64,000 nt of DNA from Protula sp. h YS-2021 (lineage: Eukaryota; Annelida; Polychaeta; Sabellida; Serpulidae). Of the stretch, positions 31,524 through 42,225 are shown piece after piece. Position 1 is the stretch's first letter; each line of letters starts with the position of its first letter. The notes beneath the pieces were generated by a model. That model was given only the letters and a program-made list of their open reading frames with translations. It was not told where the DNA came from and searched no databases. The stretch covers positions 17,214,720-17,278,719 of the forward strand of contig OX457032.1 in NCBI GenBank assembly GCA_949752745.1, read 5' to 3'. The translations under genes and the position numbers were made by a program.

Positions 31524-34500
31524 ATGGATAATAAATTGCCGAATCCGGAAGATTTTAGCGCCGATCTACATCCGGAGGTGTTTGCAGAACCACCCGTAAA
31601 TCTGTCTTATGGCAAACCCGGGCAGCTCACGCCGGAGCAAGTCAAACAGTATTTTGAAGATGTAAGAATACGCTTTTCTTTCTTGATCTATATTGTGAAA
31701 AATACATAGTGATGCATTATTGAACTGCGCATTTTATGTGCTTATTTGAAAGTATTTCGCTTTTTTTAAAATTATCTTCACTTTTTAATAGGAGCTTTCA
31801 ACCTTGGAGACCTATGTAGAGTTCTATCCGTCTTGTGTGCTTGGGAGAGCAGAGGTTACATTTTCAGGAGTGTATAAATTGTTTGTTCTAAATTTCACTG
31901 TTTTTATGTCATGAGCCGTATACTTTACATCTTAACTTTTACAGGGTTATCTGATTGTTCCAAATTTCTTTGACACTAAGGAGCTAGAGCCAGTTAAGGC
32001 GTGTATAGAGGAGCAGGTGGATTGCCTGGCTGAGTGTCTCCATAAGGCCGGCAAAATTCCAGGCAAGAGGGTAACTCCGGCCACGGGAGGGGGGGGGGGG
32101 GTCATCAAGCTGAGTGCCTCCACAAGGCCGCCAAAATTCCAGGCAAGAGGGTAACCCCGGCCAGGGGGGAGGGGGCATCACCAAGCTGAGTGTTTCCAGT
32201 TATATCTTTGAGCTATATGTTTTGCTTCGAAAACGGCACGCTACTAAACCTACAAGAAATTAGTGCATCATCTGGTAACCATGCTTAAAATAGCTTAAAG
32301 AATTAAATCCAGAGAAAGCTGTCTACGGTATGATGGCTTCTTAAGTTTCAGAAAATGTGTTGGTTTTCTTGCAGATTTGTTCATAAACCACGGTCTTTTC
32401 CAGCGACTTACGGAAGTTGAAAGAGCGCATCCGGGAAGCAATACGATTTTGCATAAAATTGGATTTTTACCAAAAGCTGTTAAGGTTAAGAAATGATTTA
32501 ACAGATATTTTCTTATTTTGGGTCAGCACAAAATATTATTGACTGGCAAATTGATTCAAAGTTGGAGTCTAGGCTGTCTCAACCCCGGCTATTTCACCCC
32601 GGCTGTCTCACCCCGGCTGTTTTACCCCCGGCTATCTGACCCCTAGGCTAGTTCACCCCCGGCTAATTCATCTCAATGTATTTTTTTCTATATTTCTGTT
32701 CTATTTCTAGTATTATTTCTATTATTTTATTTTTTGATCTTTTTGATGTCTGTTGTTCTTCTTATAACACTAACATATTAAAGCGTCTGATTTGAGGGCG
32801 ATTGAGAGCGTTGATTGCAATCAAAATAATTGCAATTTATTTTATTAGCATCTTAAAAAAATAATTGTAGGCGACGAGAATAGGATATTTGCAACAGATC
32901 GGGGCATGAATTTTCTATCGAACGCCCAGCACTGGTTTATGGACGGAACTTTTAAGACTGTGCCCCAGCTGCTTTTTCAGCTTTACACAGTGCACGTTCT
33001 GGCAGACGACAGAGTAATTCCCTGTGTATACGCGCTGTAACGAAACAAGAGAGGTGATACGTATGATCGGCTGTTTGAGCAACTAAGGATATTGGTTCCA
33101 GACAGTGCAGAGTGCTGGACTACAGCAGCAATACTCCCCCGATAACGAGCTTGCCACTGTCATACGCACGATCGTAGCTATAGCATGTGTTCCAGTAGAT
33201 GGCGTAGTCCAAACGTTTGAACGTGTCCAGGATGAAGTACAGGACGAAACCGCGCCATTTTTGGATGATTTTGTAGATACATACATGGACCACTACGACG
33301 ACGCAATTAACGACGACCCCCAGCGTATGCACACGACGTAGGAAAGATTCCCGAACGCGCCCACATGGAACTACCCCGCACCAACAACCACACTAAGGTG
33401 TGGCACAGAGTGATGGTGGCCGCTGTAGCTGCATGCCACCCCGATCTTTGGCGGTTCATTACAGCATTCCATCGAGAACAAGCGGTTACTAGCCGGTGTT
33501 ATGTGACAGGAGTTCCCACCGTGATGAAAGTTCCTAGGGGCACTCTAGCACAAATGTGGTGTGTTCTGGGAGTTCCTGCCGTGACAGGAGTTCCCGCTCA
33601 GATCGTGCTGATAATATTTAAAGTACACTATATGTTGTTATGTAAACAAGTTATACTTGCATTTGTGGAAATATTAATCCGATATCAGGGTTGAGTTTGA
33701 GGGATAGGGAGAATGTGGCATGCCTAATTACCAGAGATTAAACTCTTGATATTTTGCAAGTGTCTCTAGGTACTTAAAAATAAAAACGACTGCGATTGGG
33801 ATCATGATTTATCTCGTGCTAAATCAACTGGTACATGCATACAATTTTTAACACATATTCAAATTTACTGTCCAAAGGATCCCAATCATTATTGAGGAAA
33901 GTAGTGGTCGGACAGATTCTTTTGGTAAGGTTTAATGTGAACCCATTTTTAACGCGATAATTCTAGAACACGTCTTACGCATGGCCAATGGAACCGACAG
34001 ATACTGTTGGTACGCGTCAGATTTCCAGTCCCCTTGCGTTTTGATAATATGGGTTGGTAAGCCACACGAAAAGGCAAACGATGCACTACCCCGTCGAAAC
34101 GAATGCCCACTGTAGTCCTCTGCTTTGAGACCGACCAGGGTGAGTAGGGTACGCAGCGTGTTGACAAAAAGACTGTGTGTCAAGGGGACAGTGCTGGCAC
34201 CTTTGCGGAAGGAGAATAGGGGCGTTGCTGTCAAGATGGACCATGCCCAGTTGTTTCGACATGGCCGTCACTGGACATAGGACGGATCCAGGGATAAATA
34301 GAATGGGAACTTCTAATCTTCTGTCGAAATTCTGCAACGTTTTTGTATGCTTCACGGAGATGACGCCTCCCTCGGTACTCGTGGTATAATCCTCTCTGCA
34401 GAGGTCTTTCCTGCAGTCGTGCCTGCACGGCGTCCTTGTGAGTAGGGTTGATTTTCGAAAGTAACAGAAGAAAGCCACTAGGCATGCAGCCAAAAAACAA

Positions 34501-37500
34501 CACTGAAACGAGTCTTGAAGTGTTAGGATGTTGTGCAGACGTTGTAGAATAGCAATTGTGATGGGCAGTGTCTGTTTGGGTTGCGTATCTTTGGTGTGGA
34601 CAATGCCTTTTAGCGTCGTTGATAGGACGAAATTATCGTCGGAAGGGCTTGGATATCCAAGCTCCAGGTGGAGCACGCGTATTCCTGTTAAATAACACCG
34701 TATGAACTGTGGTCTCAGCGTTCTTGCCAAAAAGGCACTGAAACGGGAGACAGTTATTTTGCTCGCGGGCACGGGTGTATATCTGTAGTAAGCGCAAAAC
34801 CACAAGAACGTATCTCTGTGGGTCCTGTAGGCAGACTTGGTCGCTTCTGAGAACGCGGCTCGACGATAAGCGCTTAGTTCGCTATCCAGTATGGCCTCTT
34901 GCTGAACCACTGCTGTGTAATGAAATTAAACGAAGCTTGTGACATATTATTCGACATTTTTCCCATGTGCACTCGGTGTGCCACGTACGTTGCGTGCAGT
35001 AGCTGATTGAGTAGGCAAGTTTATTGTTATTTGTAGAAATATACTTTGCTCGTATCCGAATATTGAAAATGCACAAGTTATTAGCATGTCCCTCAGAATG
35101 TCACTGCCTTGCTTTTTCCGAATGGCGAACCTATTTAGTGCATGGAGAGTTGTTGTATTATCCGTATATAGCATAACAACCGAGTTACACAGGGCGGGGC
35201 CCCATGTATGAATTGCTAGCGCAGCCGCAGCCAGTTCCTTTATGTTAATATGTGCAGTATTAAGTTCCTTAAAATCGCTCGCCCAGCGTAAAGATGTTTA
35301 AACACAATTAACAAATAAACACTTAATTTTCCATTAAGTCATCGGTGCCTGTGTAGACCACATTTCTGGGATGTTTATATAATTAAGTGCAATTTGTTGC
35401 CTACGCTTTGGTAACGGGGCGAGTGGAATGGCAACAACAATTATCATAACATATCGTTGCCATTGGCTTCAGGATATGCCATCGGCAATTTGCTGTGCCA
35501 TCAAATAAAATGTTATTCTATAACATTAAAAAAAATAGAGTTTGAAAATTTGTATTATGTGCCTATGCATGTAATTGAGAAGGGGTGTGGACAATGCCCG
35601 AGTTCCGAGAAACAGTCCTCTTGTTTACACAACAGATTAGCACCTCGCAAAAGTTTGTTTGTTTTTCGCCGTTCTGAAAGTTCCACCCCGCTAGCACTGG
35701 TCATTGTCCAGCGCTATAAGACTTACATGGAAAACGGGAACTGCTGTGACGGGGGAACTCCTGTCACGCAGCACCGGTCACCAACCAGAACTGCGCCGAC
35801 GGAAGCAATTAGCAGTGTGATCAGCGCATTGTTACGATTGTGCGTGACTATACCAACCGCCATGAGGTGGACTTTCTTAGAGGAATAGCATATAATCTGA
35901 GTTTCTACGTTATTGTTATATTTAGCCTGGATTTTGACACTTAGTACTTTTGATATTTGTGTATATGTTGGGACCAGATAGATGAAATGTAATCAGCTTA
36001 ATTGTAATTTTATAATCGCTTTTTATAATCCCTCCCCTCAACCAACGTTGAACTGCAATTATTTTTTAAAGATCCTGATAAAAATAATTTGCAATTATTG
36101 TAAGAAGAACAACAGACATCAAGACATCAAAGTTTCAGTGAAATAAAAATATTACAAAAATAAAATTATAGAAATAATACTAGAAATATAACAGAAATAT
36201 AGAAAATAAAGATACATTGGGGTGGATTAGATGGGGGTGAACTAGCCTAGTGGGTGAGATAGCCTGGGGTGAGACAGCCGGGGGTGAAATAGCCGGGGGT
36301 GAGACAGCCGGTTTCCCAAAGTTGATAGGTCAATATTTGCTTTGTTTCCTTACATAAATCACGTTTTGATTGCAAATAACAGCAATATCTATCGATATAT
36401 GCGTTCCGGTCCACATTAAAAACTATTTGTTTCGGCATCAGGAAGTTGGATTGTATCATTTATCTAAACAATGTAACATTTCTTCTTGTTTTCATTGCAA
36501 GCTGTTCGAAGTCTATAATCACAATATATATATATATTTGCTATTTGCTTCCAGAAAAATTGTCTTTTTCCCCACACTGCCTCCCCCCGCCCTTAACTCT
36601 CTCCCCCTCCTCCCATCTCAACAAAAAGAAAAGAAACTAGGTCTGTGCTTTCCCCACTTAACTTTGAAGATGTATTTTTGGGTGTATGCAGGACTTATGG
36701 ACAAACAGCCGCCTTCTGAACTTAGTGGAGCAGCTTTTAGGAACTGAAGATTTTCAAGGTCACCCCATTTGGAATTTAAGGCCCAAAACACCAAAAAGTG
36801 AAAATGGAGAAGTTCCGTGGCATCAAGGTATAGATTTTCCCCAGTGAATGCTTTTATCTTGTCTACGATGATTATTTTACCCATGTAATACATAAAATAA
36901 TATGCATGTTGCCAATGGGAAATATGAAGAATATTAAGGCAGTCCATGTAATTTAGTCGCGTGGCCAATTCTTATCGTTCAATTTTAGACATTGGATACA
37001 CAGACAAGGATTCGCACAAAGTGATGCAGCTAACAGCCTGGATACCATTGTTAGACGTCACTGAAGGGAATGGTTGTATGGAGGTCTGTACCTTCTTCTG
37101 ATTTTCTGTTCAAGCATTGTTACTTCCATATAATACATCATTACCTTTTAGATTTACCCAAAAGTTCCCGGTCTCTTTACGAATACACAAAAGTGAAAGT
37201 CGGGCTACCGGCAGTTTTTTAGACTTCCATTTTAGTCAGTTTCACTTGCCGTGTCGTATTTTTTTTTTGATATCATTATATTTTAGGTACTCCGAGGCGG
37301 ACATAAAACAGGGCGTGTCTTACCGCACTACAGCTGCTGGAGGGATACCCACTTTGTCGAAATCATGGAAAAAGAAATGGAAGAAATCCTAAGTAATTCA
37401 GACTGTTTACTCAGGGGATATATTCGATGAAAAGATCGTCCGCTTTTCAGATATATGTTTGATAAAATAGTATGAGTTTTGCAAATTTTGACCAAACCTG

Positions 37501-37642
37501 AGTTCGACCCCTCCTACAACTCCCTTCCCTTTTGTGAAATCCCGGATCTTGAAATCTGTTTACTTAAATTACTGTTACAATTTTTAAAAAAGTACATCAC
37601 AAAACTACTACTACTACTTCTACTACTACTACTACTACTACA

Positions 37643-37733
<91 letters not shown>

Positions 37734-39828
37734 ATCATCATCATCATCATCATCGTCGTCGTCGAAAATTCTGACGATGATGATGAAATTATTACCATAC
37801 CAACATAAGTATTTTATTTTGCAATATAGATGCTGTAAACAAAAAGTAGGAAATGTGGGTATACTATTAAAGTTTCAAGTTAATGTTCCAGATGTAGACG
37901 TTAAGAAAGACGCTGTCGTCTGCGAAGTCCCATTTGGAGGACTCCTGCTTTTCAGCAATATATTGCCGCACCGGAGGTAAAACTGAATGGGGTAGGGGGC
38001 AAGGAAAATTCCGACACTGCTTTGAGGACTTTTGGCCAGTCGTACTTTGATCCTGATTATGGTCAAGTAAAAAGAAATACTTTAGCGACGCATAACAACT
38101 GGAATAGTAGCGGCATTTATATCCTATCTTTGCATGCTTGGATTGAATGTTTTCAACTACGCTATGAGTATTTCAAAGATGGCGTCTGTGAAGCGGCTTG
38201 AATTTTTTGTCGATTTACAATGAACTGGCAAAATTTGTTTTTTTAAATGCCTCTCTCAACGGCTGTGAGAAGATTGCTTTCAAATCAGGCATGACTTTGC
38301 AACGGCTTAGTGTCCCTGGGAATATTGCTACTCCTGACGACTGGACAATTTGGCAAACCTGCTGCATTTCTATACCTTTCGTTTTTCTTTTCTTGGTATA
38401 AATGTGCCGTAGGTGGTCAACGTTTCCAGAATTCACTTTTTGGATGATCAGTATTGAAACTTTTAATTTGTATAAGAAATACGCAGGAGTTACAGTGTCG
38501 TCAAGCACAATTAGCAGAGTCTGACTGATTTTGACTGATTCTGTAGTACTTACAGTCAAATTTTCGAAAATGGTCTGCATGTTGACTCGGTATAAGACAA
38601 TATATGCCTTGTTATATGGCTTAACTAACGTTTTAATTAAAAATAACATCGCTGTATCAAAACTTCCGTTCCAATCAGAAAAGTTGGAAATATCCCCCTT
38701 TTCAACAAACGCGGAGTGTATTTCTGAAAGAAACCCCCTTTTGTGGGAAAAGCGAACTACTGATTGAAAAGTACACTCCCCTTTTTAAAATGAAATCAGC
38801 ACCCCACGTGGACCTCGTCTGGCCTCAAACTTAAGCGTTTCTCCACATTTCGTATTTTTGACAGACATAGTAGCACATAGCACGTGACCCCTCCCTGGAT
38901 GAGACTAGTTTTTACCGAAGCAATACAAGAACTTCGTATTTTGATGAAGTCACTCCCCTCTGCCACCGTTAAGTTTGAATGTTCCATTCTGCCACACATT
39001 GGGATTGTGAATATTTCGAAACAGATGTAAATGGCAGATTGTGACGATTATATATCATAGAAGGATAGTCCTCGACTCATCCCACCCTTACAAACAAATG
39101 AACACCTCATCAGATTCCAAAGTAAACAACATCGTGTTCTGTGGCTCTTTACTTTGATCGCATTTAGCCCGATCATTATTGTTTAATACTCAGATAATTT
39201 TACTAAAAAGCAAATCACAATATACCTGAAAATTCTTCTTGCCTTATTATCACATTGCATTTAAAGTTTCTTTGATGTAAATAATACATTTAAGGTACAA
39301 GATTTACGTGGCAGTACAAACAGTAACGAGCGGGAATAGTGGACTCCGTTTATCTATTTCTTCTAAACTCAGTGACGGCCTTAATGTTTTGGGGGAAGGA
39401 CTCCATTTATCTATTTCTTTTAACCTTCGTGACGGATGTAATGTTGCAGCCTTCGCAACAATTCGCAGAACATTCGCTGGAGCATAGATCTGCGCTGGCA
39501 GCGGTGTGACCAGCCTGTGGCTTTCCACGGTCTCAAGCAGGGCGTTCGATTCCGGTCATCCACAGACCCTAACTACCATGTCGATTGGACTCCACTAGAA
39601 ACTACGAAAACGGTGCATGAGGCCGTTGATCTTCTTACCAAGGTACCGGTAATTGCTATTTTTTTACACTTAACGCCGCATGCTTTGGTGTGTGATTAAA
39701 CTATTGCCCTGATATATTTTGTCACAATGTTAGTGGATGCAAGCGCTGCGATAGCACGCGTTGGTGGCCTCAAGCGTTGAGTTCCTTTTCTATTGATTTT
39801 TAAGGCGTGATAAAAAAACGAGATTTAG

Positions 39829-39897
<69 letters not shown>

Positions 39898-40169
39898 CAG
39901 CCAGCTAGCCAGCCAGGCCAATATATAGATAGATGGATTGCTAGATAGATAGACAGACAGATAGGAGGGCGGAAGAGACAAAAAGAGGTTCAGGGAGAAA
40001 GAGACGGGAGAAAGGGAGAGACAGATAGTTAGAGAGAGGGAGAGACAAACAGAGGATCAATGATAAAAACAGACGAGCAACAGAGCGGATAGAGAGTAAA
40101 AAATCAGATACAGAGAGGCGGCTACAGAGGGAGAAAGGCAGGCACAGATAGACATGTAGATAAATAGAC

Positions 40170-40210
<41 letters not shown>

Positions 40211-40211
40211 C

Positions 40212-40243
<32 letters not shown>

Positions 40244-40244
40244 G

Positions 40245-40304
<60 letters not shown>

Positions 40305-40312
40305 CGGATAGG

Positions 40313-40351
<39 letters not shown>

Positions 40352-40713
40352 TTAGATAGATAGATAGATAGATAGATGGATAGTGAGATAGATAGATAGA
40401 TAGATAGATCAACAGATAGAGAGACAGAATGGCAGAGAAACAAACAGACAGACAGACAGATAATAAGCAGCAGACCCATTCAGAAAAAGAGAGAAAGACA
40501 GAGACATAAAGAAACATGATTCCTGTATCTTACAGATTTGATTTTTTATCATAGAATGGTACAGAATTCAGCACGTTGGTTGCCGGACCCTGGATTGCGA
40601 AATGGCCTATCATTCATGAAAATCGTCATGTTAAAGCGTACAGGAATGCTTATGAGCTGGCAGGTGGCAAAAACGTCGCAAACTGGCACCCTGAAGTGAA
40701 CACAAAAGCCTAA
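31524..40713 (+). CDS. PhyH-family 2-oxoglutarate/Fe(II) dioxygenase
   Basis: Nine exons: 31524-31661, 31945-32062, 32375-32484, 36692-36827, 36989-37083, 37287-37392, 37892-37976, 39450-39642 and 40555-40713. They total 1140 nt (379 aa and stop), all in phase. ATG at 31524 follows ACC, a good Kozak context. The family motifs are GYLIVPNFF near the N-terminus, the iron-binding HxD in WHQD (split across exons 4/5), the distal iron His in LPHR at the end of exon 7, and RWSIDLRWQ carrying the probable 2-oxoglutarate-binding Arg. Exon 2 ends at a GC donor (AG|GCAAGA). The GT eight bases downstream would break the frame. The substrate is unknown; such proteins are often named phytanoyl-CoA dioxygenase-like or proline-hydroxylase-like. 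Intron 3 carries a MULE. Confidence 0.9.
32029..32172 (+). repeat. Duplicated exon-end segment in PhyH gene
   Basis: About 65 bp covering the end of PhyH exon 2 and its donor (32029-32093) recur, imperfectly, at about 32107-32172 after a G run. The second copy repeats the CCAGGCAAGAGGGTAAC donor region, giving a decoy splice site. Confidence 0.85.
32869..33500 (+). pseudogene. MULE transposase, N-terminal and central part
   Basis: Readable in pieces. The frame from about 32869 has HWFMDGTFK with the catalytic-type Asp and [19 protein letters not shown], then a TAA stop at about 33038. It resumes as [11 protein letters not shown], and after a frameshift comes the 33105-33341 segment. [12 protein letters not shown] and [12 protein letters not shown] (about 33380-33485) match the family's PRTNN and HPxxWRF motifs. 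Several lesions make it inactive. Confidence 0.85.
33932..34910 (-). pseudogene. Tyrosine recombinase (DIRS-group), frameshifted
   Basis: The N-terminal core-binding part and first catalytic Arg (FRKSTLL) lie in the frame 34910-34086. After a frameshift near 34225 the C-terminal part (34234-33932) has HSFRRG (His and second Arg) and the nucleophile Tyr in AYQQYL. The HTKT segment supplies the beta-hairpin Lys. All catalytic residues are visible, but in two frames. Confidence 0.85.
34950..35297 (-). pseudogene. RNase H fragment of the DIRS-type element
   Basis: Minus-strand reading [22 protein letters not shown] and [12 protein letters not shown] is the RNase H region that precedes the recombinase in DIRS/Ngaro elements. 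The frame then shifts; [15 protein letters not shown] (the usual IPTxxNxLADxLS motif) is in another frame. Confidence 0.7.
35800..35905 (+). pseudogene. MULE transposase, C-terminal fragment
   Basis: The frame reads [21 protein letters not shown], matching the family's C-terminal YxxRxxxxFLRxIAxN pattern. It is separated from the rest of the transposase by the nested retroelement. Confidence 0.7.
37593..37762. repeat. Trinucleotide microsatellite in PhyH intron 6
   Basis: Mostly (CTA)n to about 37730, then (ATC)n and (GTC)n. The poly-Leu and poly-Ser readings are artefacts. Confidence 0.95.
39833..40480. repeat. (AG)n and (GATA)n microsatellites in PhyH intron 8
   Basis: (AG)n occupies about 39833-39896; degenerate GA-rich and then long GATA-type repeats follow at about 40140-40470. 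They end some 80 bp before the last PhyH exon. Confidence 0.95.
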
Positions 40714-41202
40714 CTGCATAGTTTCGTCACTCATTAATCTTTGGTAGTAAGAGACTTGTGCTATATTTTTATTTGTTACTGGAAAGTAAAAAAGTGACCC
40801 ATGAATGACAACTTTTGTGATCGTGATGCTATTTGACAAAATTTGCGGGTGTGATGTTATTTCACCAACTCAACCGTGTTAAAGAGAATAATTTCAAAGG
40901 GCAAAGAAGTCAAGCAATGATGTTGCTGTGAATTCAATCAACAGACTGTATTTTGGCGGAAGGATTGACGTTAATATGTAAGAAATTTAAAACAGGTTTC
41001 GTAATGATAGAAATACTGAGACAGATTTAGCTATCAAGAGCAAAGTTAAACATGTAAGAAAAAAGTATGTAATAAAAACTAAAATATCTAAACAAACACC
41101 AAATAAACAAGCACAGGAAATAATTGAATAGTTATACTCTGAGATGTAAGCGAATAAACGTGTTTGGAAGATGTGAGGTTCCGCATTTACTTTCAAACCT
41201 TC

Positions 41203-41208
41203 AATAAA
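41203..41208 (+). promoter_or_regulatory. Candidate polyadenylation signal of PhyH gene
   Basis: AATAAA lies 490 bases after the PhyH stop codon, followed by an AT repeat. It is the first good signal downstream. Confidence 0.4.
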
Positions 41209-41324
41209 ATATATATATATACAGAAATAGAAAGAAGGAGTGATGCAGTTCATAGCGAAATTTCAAAGTGCTTTTTTCTGATATAAAATGCAAATGATTG
41301 TCTGAGTCATCACAAAGACGCCAC

Positions 41325-42225
41325 GATCATTAACACCATCATTGATTGACTTACACTGGTTGCCAGTTAAGCAGAGATGTGAGTTTAAAATACCTATAAT
41401 GGATACATCCCTCCCGGAGCTTGCGCTCAAGTGTACAATGTAGCGAATGCAGACGCTGCGTATGGCCATAACTAGTATTTCTTGAATACCTTTCCCTCAC
41501 CTTTATTTTTTACTATTTAATTTTTGACCAATCAGATTTTACAATTCTGTTTGCCCGATATGGTTGTACACATGTGAACTCCCATGTTTGTCCAATACGG
41601 TTGTACACATGTGAATTCCATGTCATATAAAAGCGGATTGCGCTATATTTTCTGCCTCGTTTGCGTTCTAGAATACCAGTAATACAGTGCTTTACGGGTT
41701 TTGTATTTTGAGAGTGAATTCAGCATGTGGTGTGTGGGATTTGAGGCGAGCAATAGCTGACAAGTATTGTTCTTTATTGTGTTCTCTATTTCTTATATTT
41801 TGTGTAGAGGGACAGTATTTACAGTAATTTGGTGTATATTACTAAAATATCAGTTATTGTCGGTTTAAGTGTTCGGTACTTTGTATCTCCGTGCAAGTAG
41901 CACGTGTATGGCGATAATACGCTTTCCAAGAAATAGATATTTGAGAAGCAAAATTCGTATTTTGTTTCAAATTAACAGGTTTACTTTAATATGTTGTTTT
42001 TTTCCCTCCTGTTTGTTATTTAGTTGACCTTTTCGTCAATAAAAGCTAAATACTACCACCTCGTCCACGTCATTGCCTTCACCCGTCGTCACAATATTTA
42101 TGGTCCGACACATGGGCCCAGAATTATGGAAATCGGTTCCCGTACAATATAAGAAGAACTTCTATAGACCAATTCAAAGCTTTGCTTAAAACTCACTTGT
42201 TTAATTGTGCTTATGGATAATTTCT
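41325..42225 (+). mobile_element. LINE relic split by an LTR-like insert
   Basis: 41325-41400 reads IDLHWLPVKQRCEFK, and 42112-42225 reads (across a frameshift) ELWKSVPVQYKK and QFKALLKTHLF. Both are C-terminal CR1-group protein pieces in the right order. The roughly 600 bp between them has a TATAAAAG box (41626) and AATAAAAG (42038), as in a solo LTR. Exact LTR ends and a target duplication were not established. Confidence 0.5.

Larger units (their letters stand above)
33493..35777 (-). mobile_element. DIRS/Ngaro-type tyrosine-recombinase retroelement, internally deleted
   Basis: It sits inside the MULE transposase gene. Short inverted ends share CCGGTG...GTGACAGGAGTTCCC (33493-33517 and about 35752-35777). 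On the minus strand, RNase H-like sequence ([18 protein letters not shown], then [13 protein letters not shown]) is followed by a tyrosine recombinase. No reverse transcriptase or gag was found, so the copy is internally deleted (about 2.3 kb). Confidence 0.72.
32565..36316 (+). mobile_element. MULE (Mutator-like) DNA transposon in PhyH intron 3
   Basis: Terminal inverted repeats of about 200 bp begin near GGCTGTCTCA and contain tandem CACCCCGGCTATTT-like subrepeats (32565-32770 and about 36100-36316). An 8 bp target-site duplication CAAAGTTG flanks it (32557-32564 and 36317-36324). It carries a broken MULE transposase and is interrupted by a tyrosine-recombinase element at about 33493-35777. 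Confidence 0.87.

Noticed and set aside
31800..31851. Possible extra PhyH exon ([11 protein letters not shown] reading, AG before, GTTACA after)
   Set aside because: Joining exon 1 directly to 31945 gives the family sequence [14 protein letters not shown]; inserting this segment would break it.
37479..37808. Poly-Leu and poly-Ser ORFs
   Set aside because: Translation of the CTA/ATC microsatellite in a PhyH intron.
39941..40517. Tyr/Leu/Ser repeat ORFs resembling coiled proteins
   Set aside because: Translation of GATA-type repeats.
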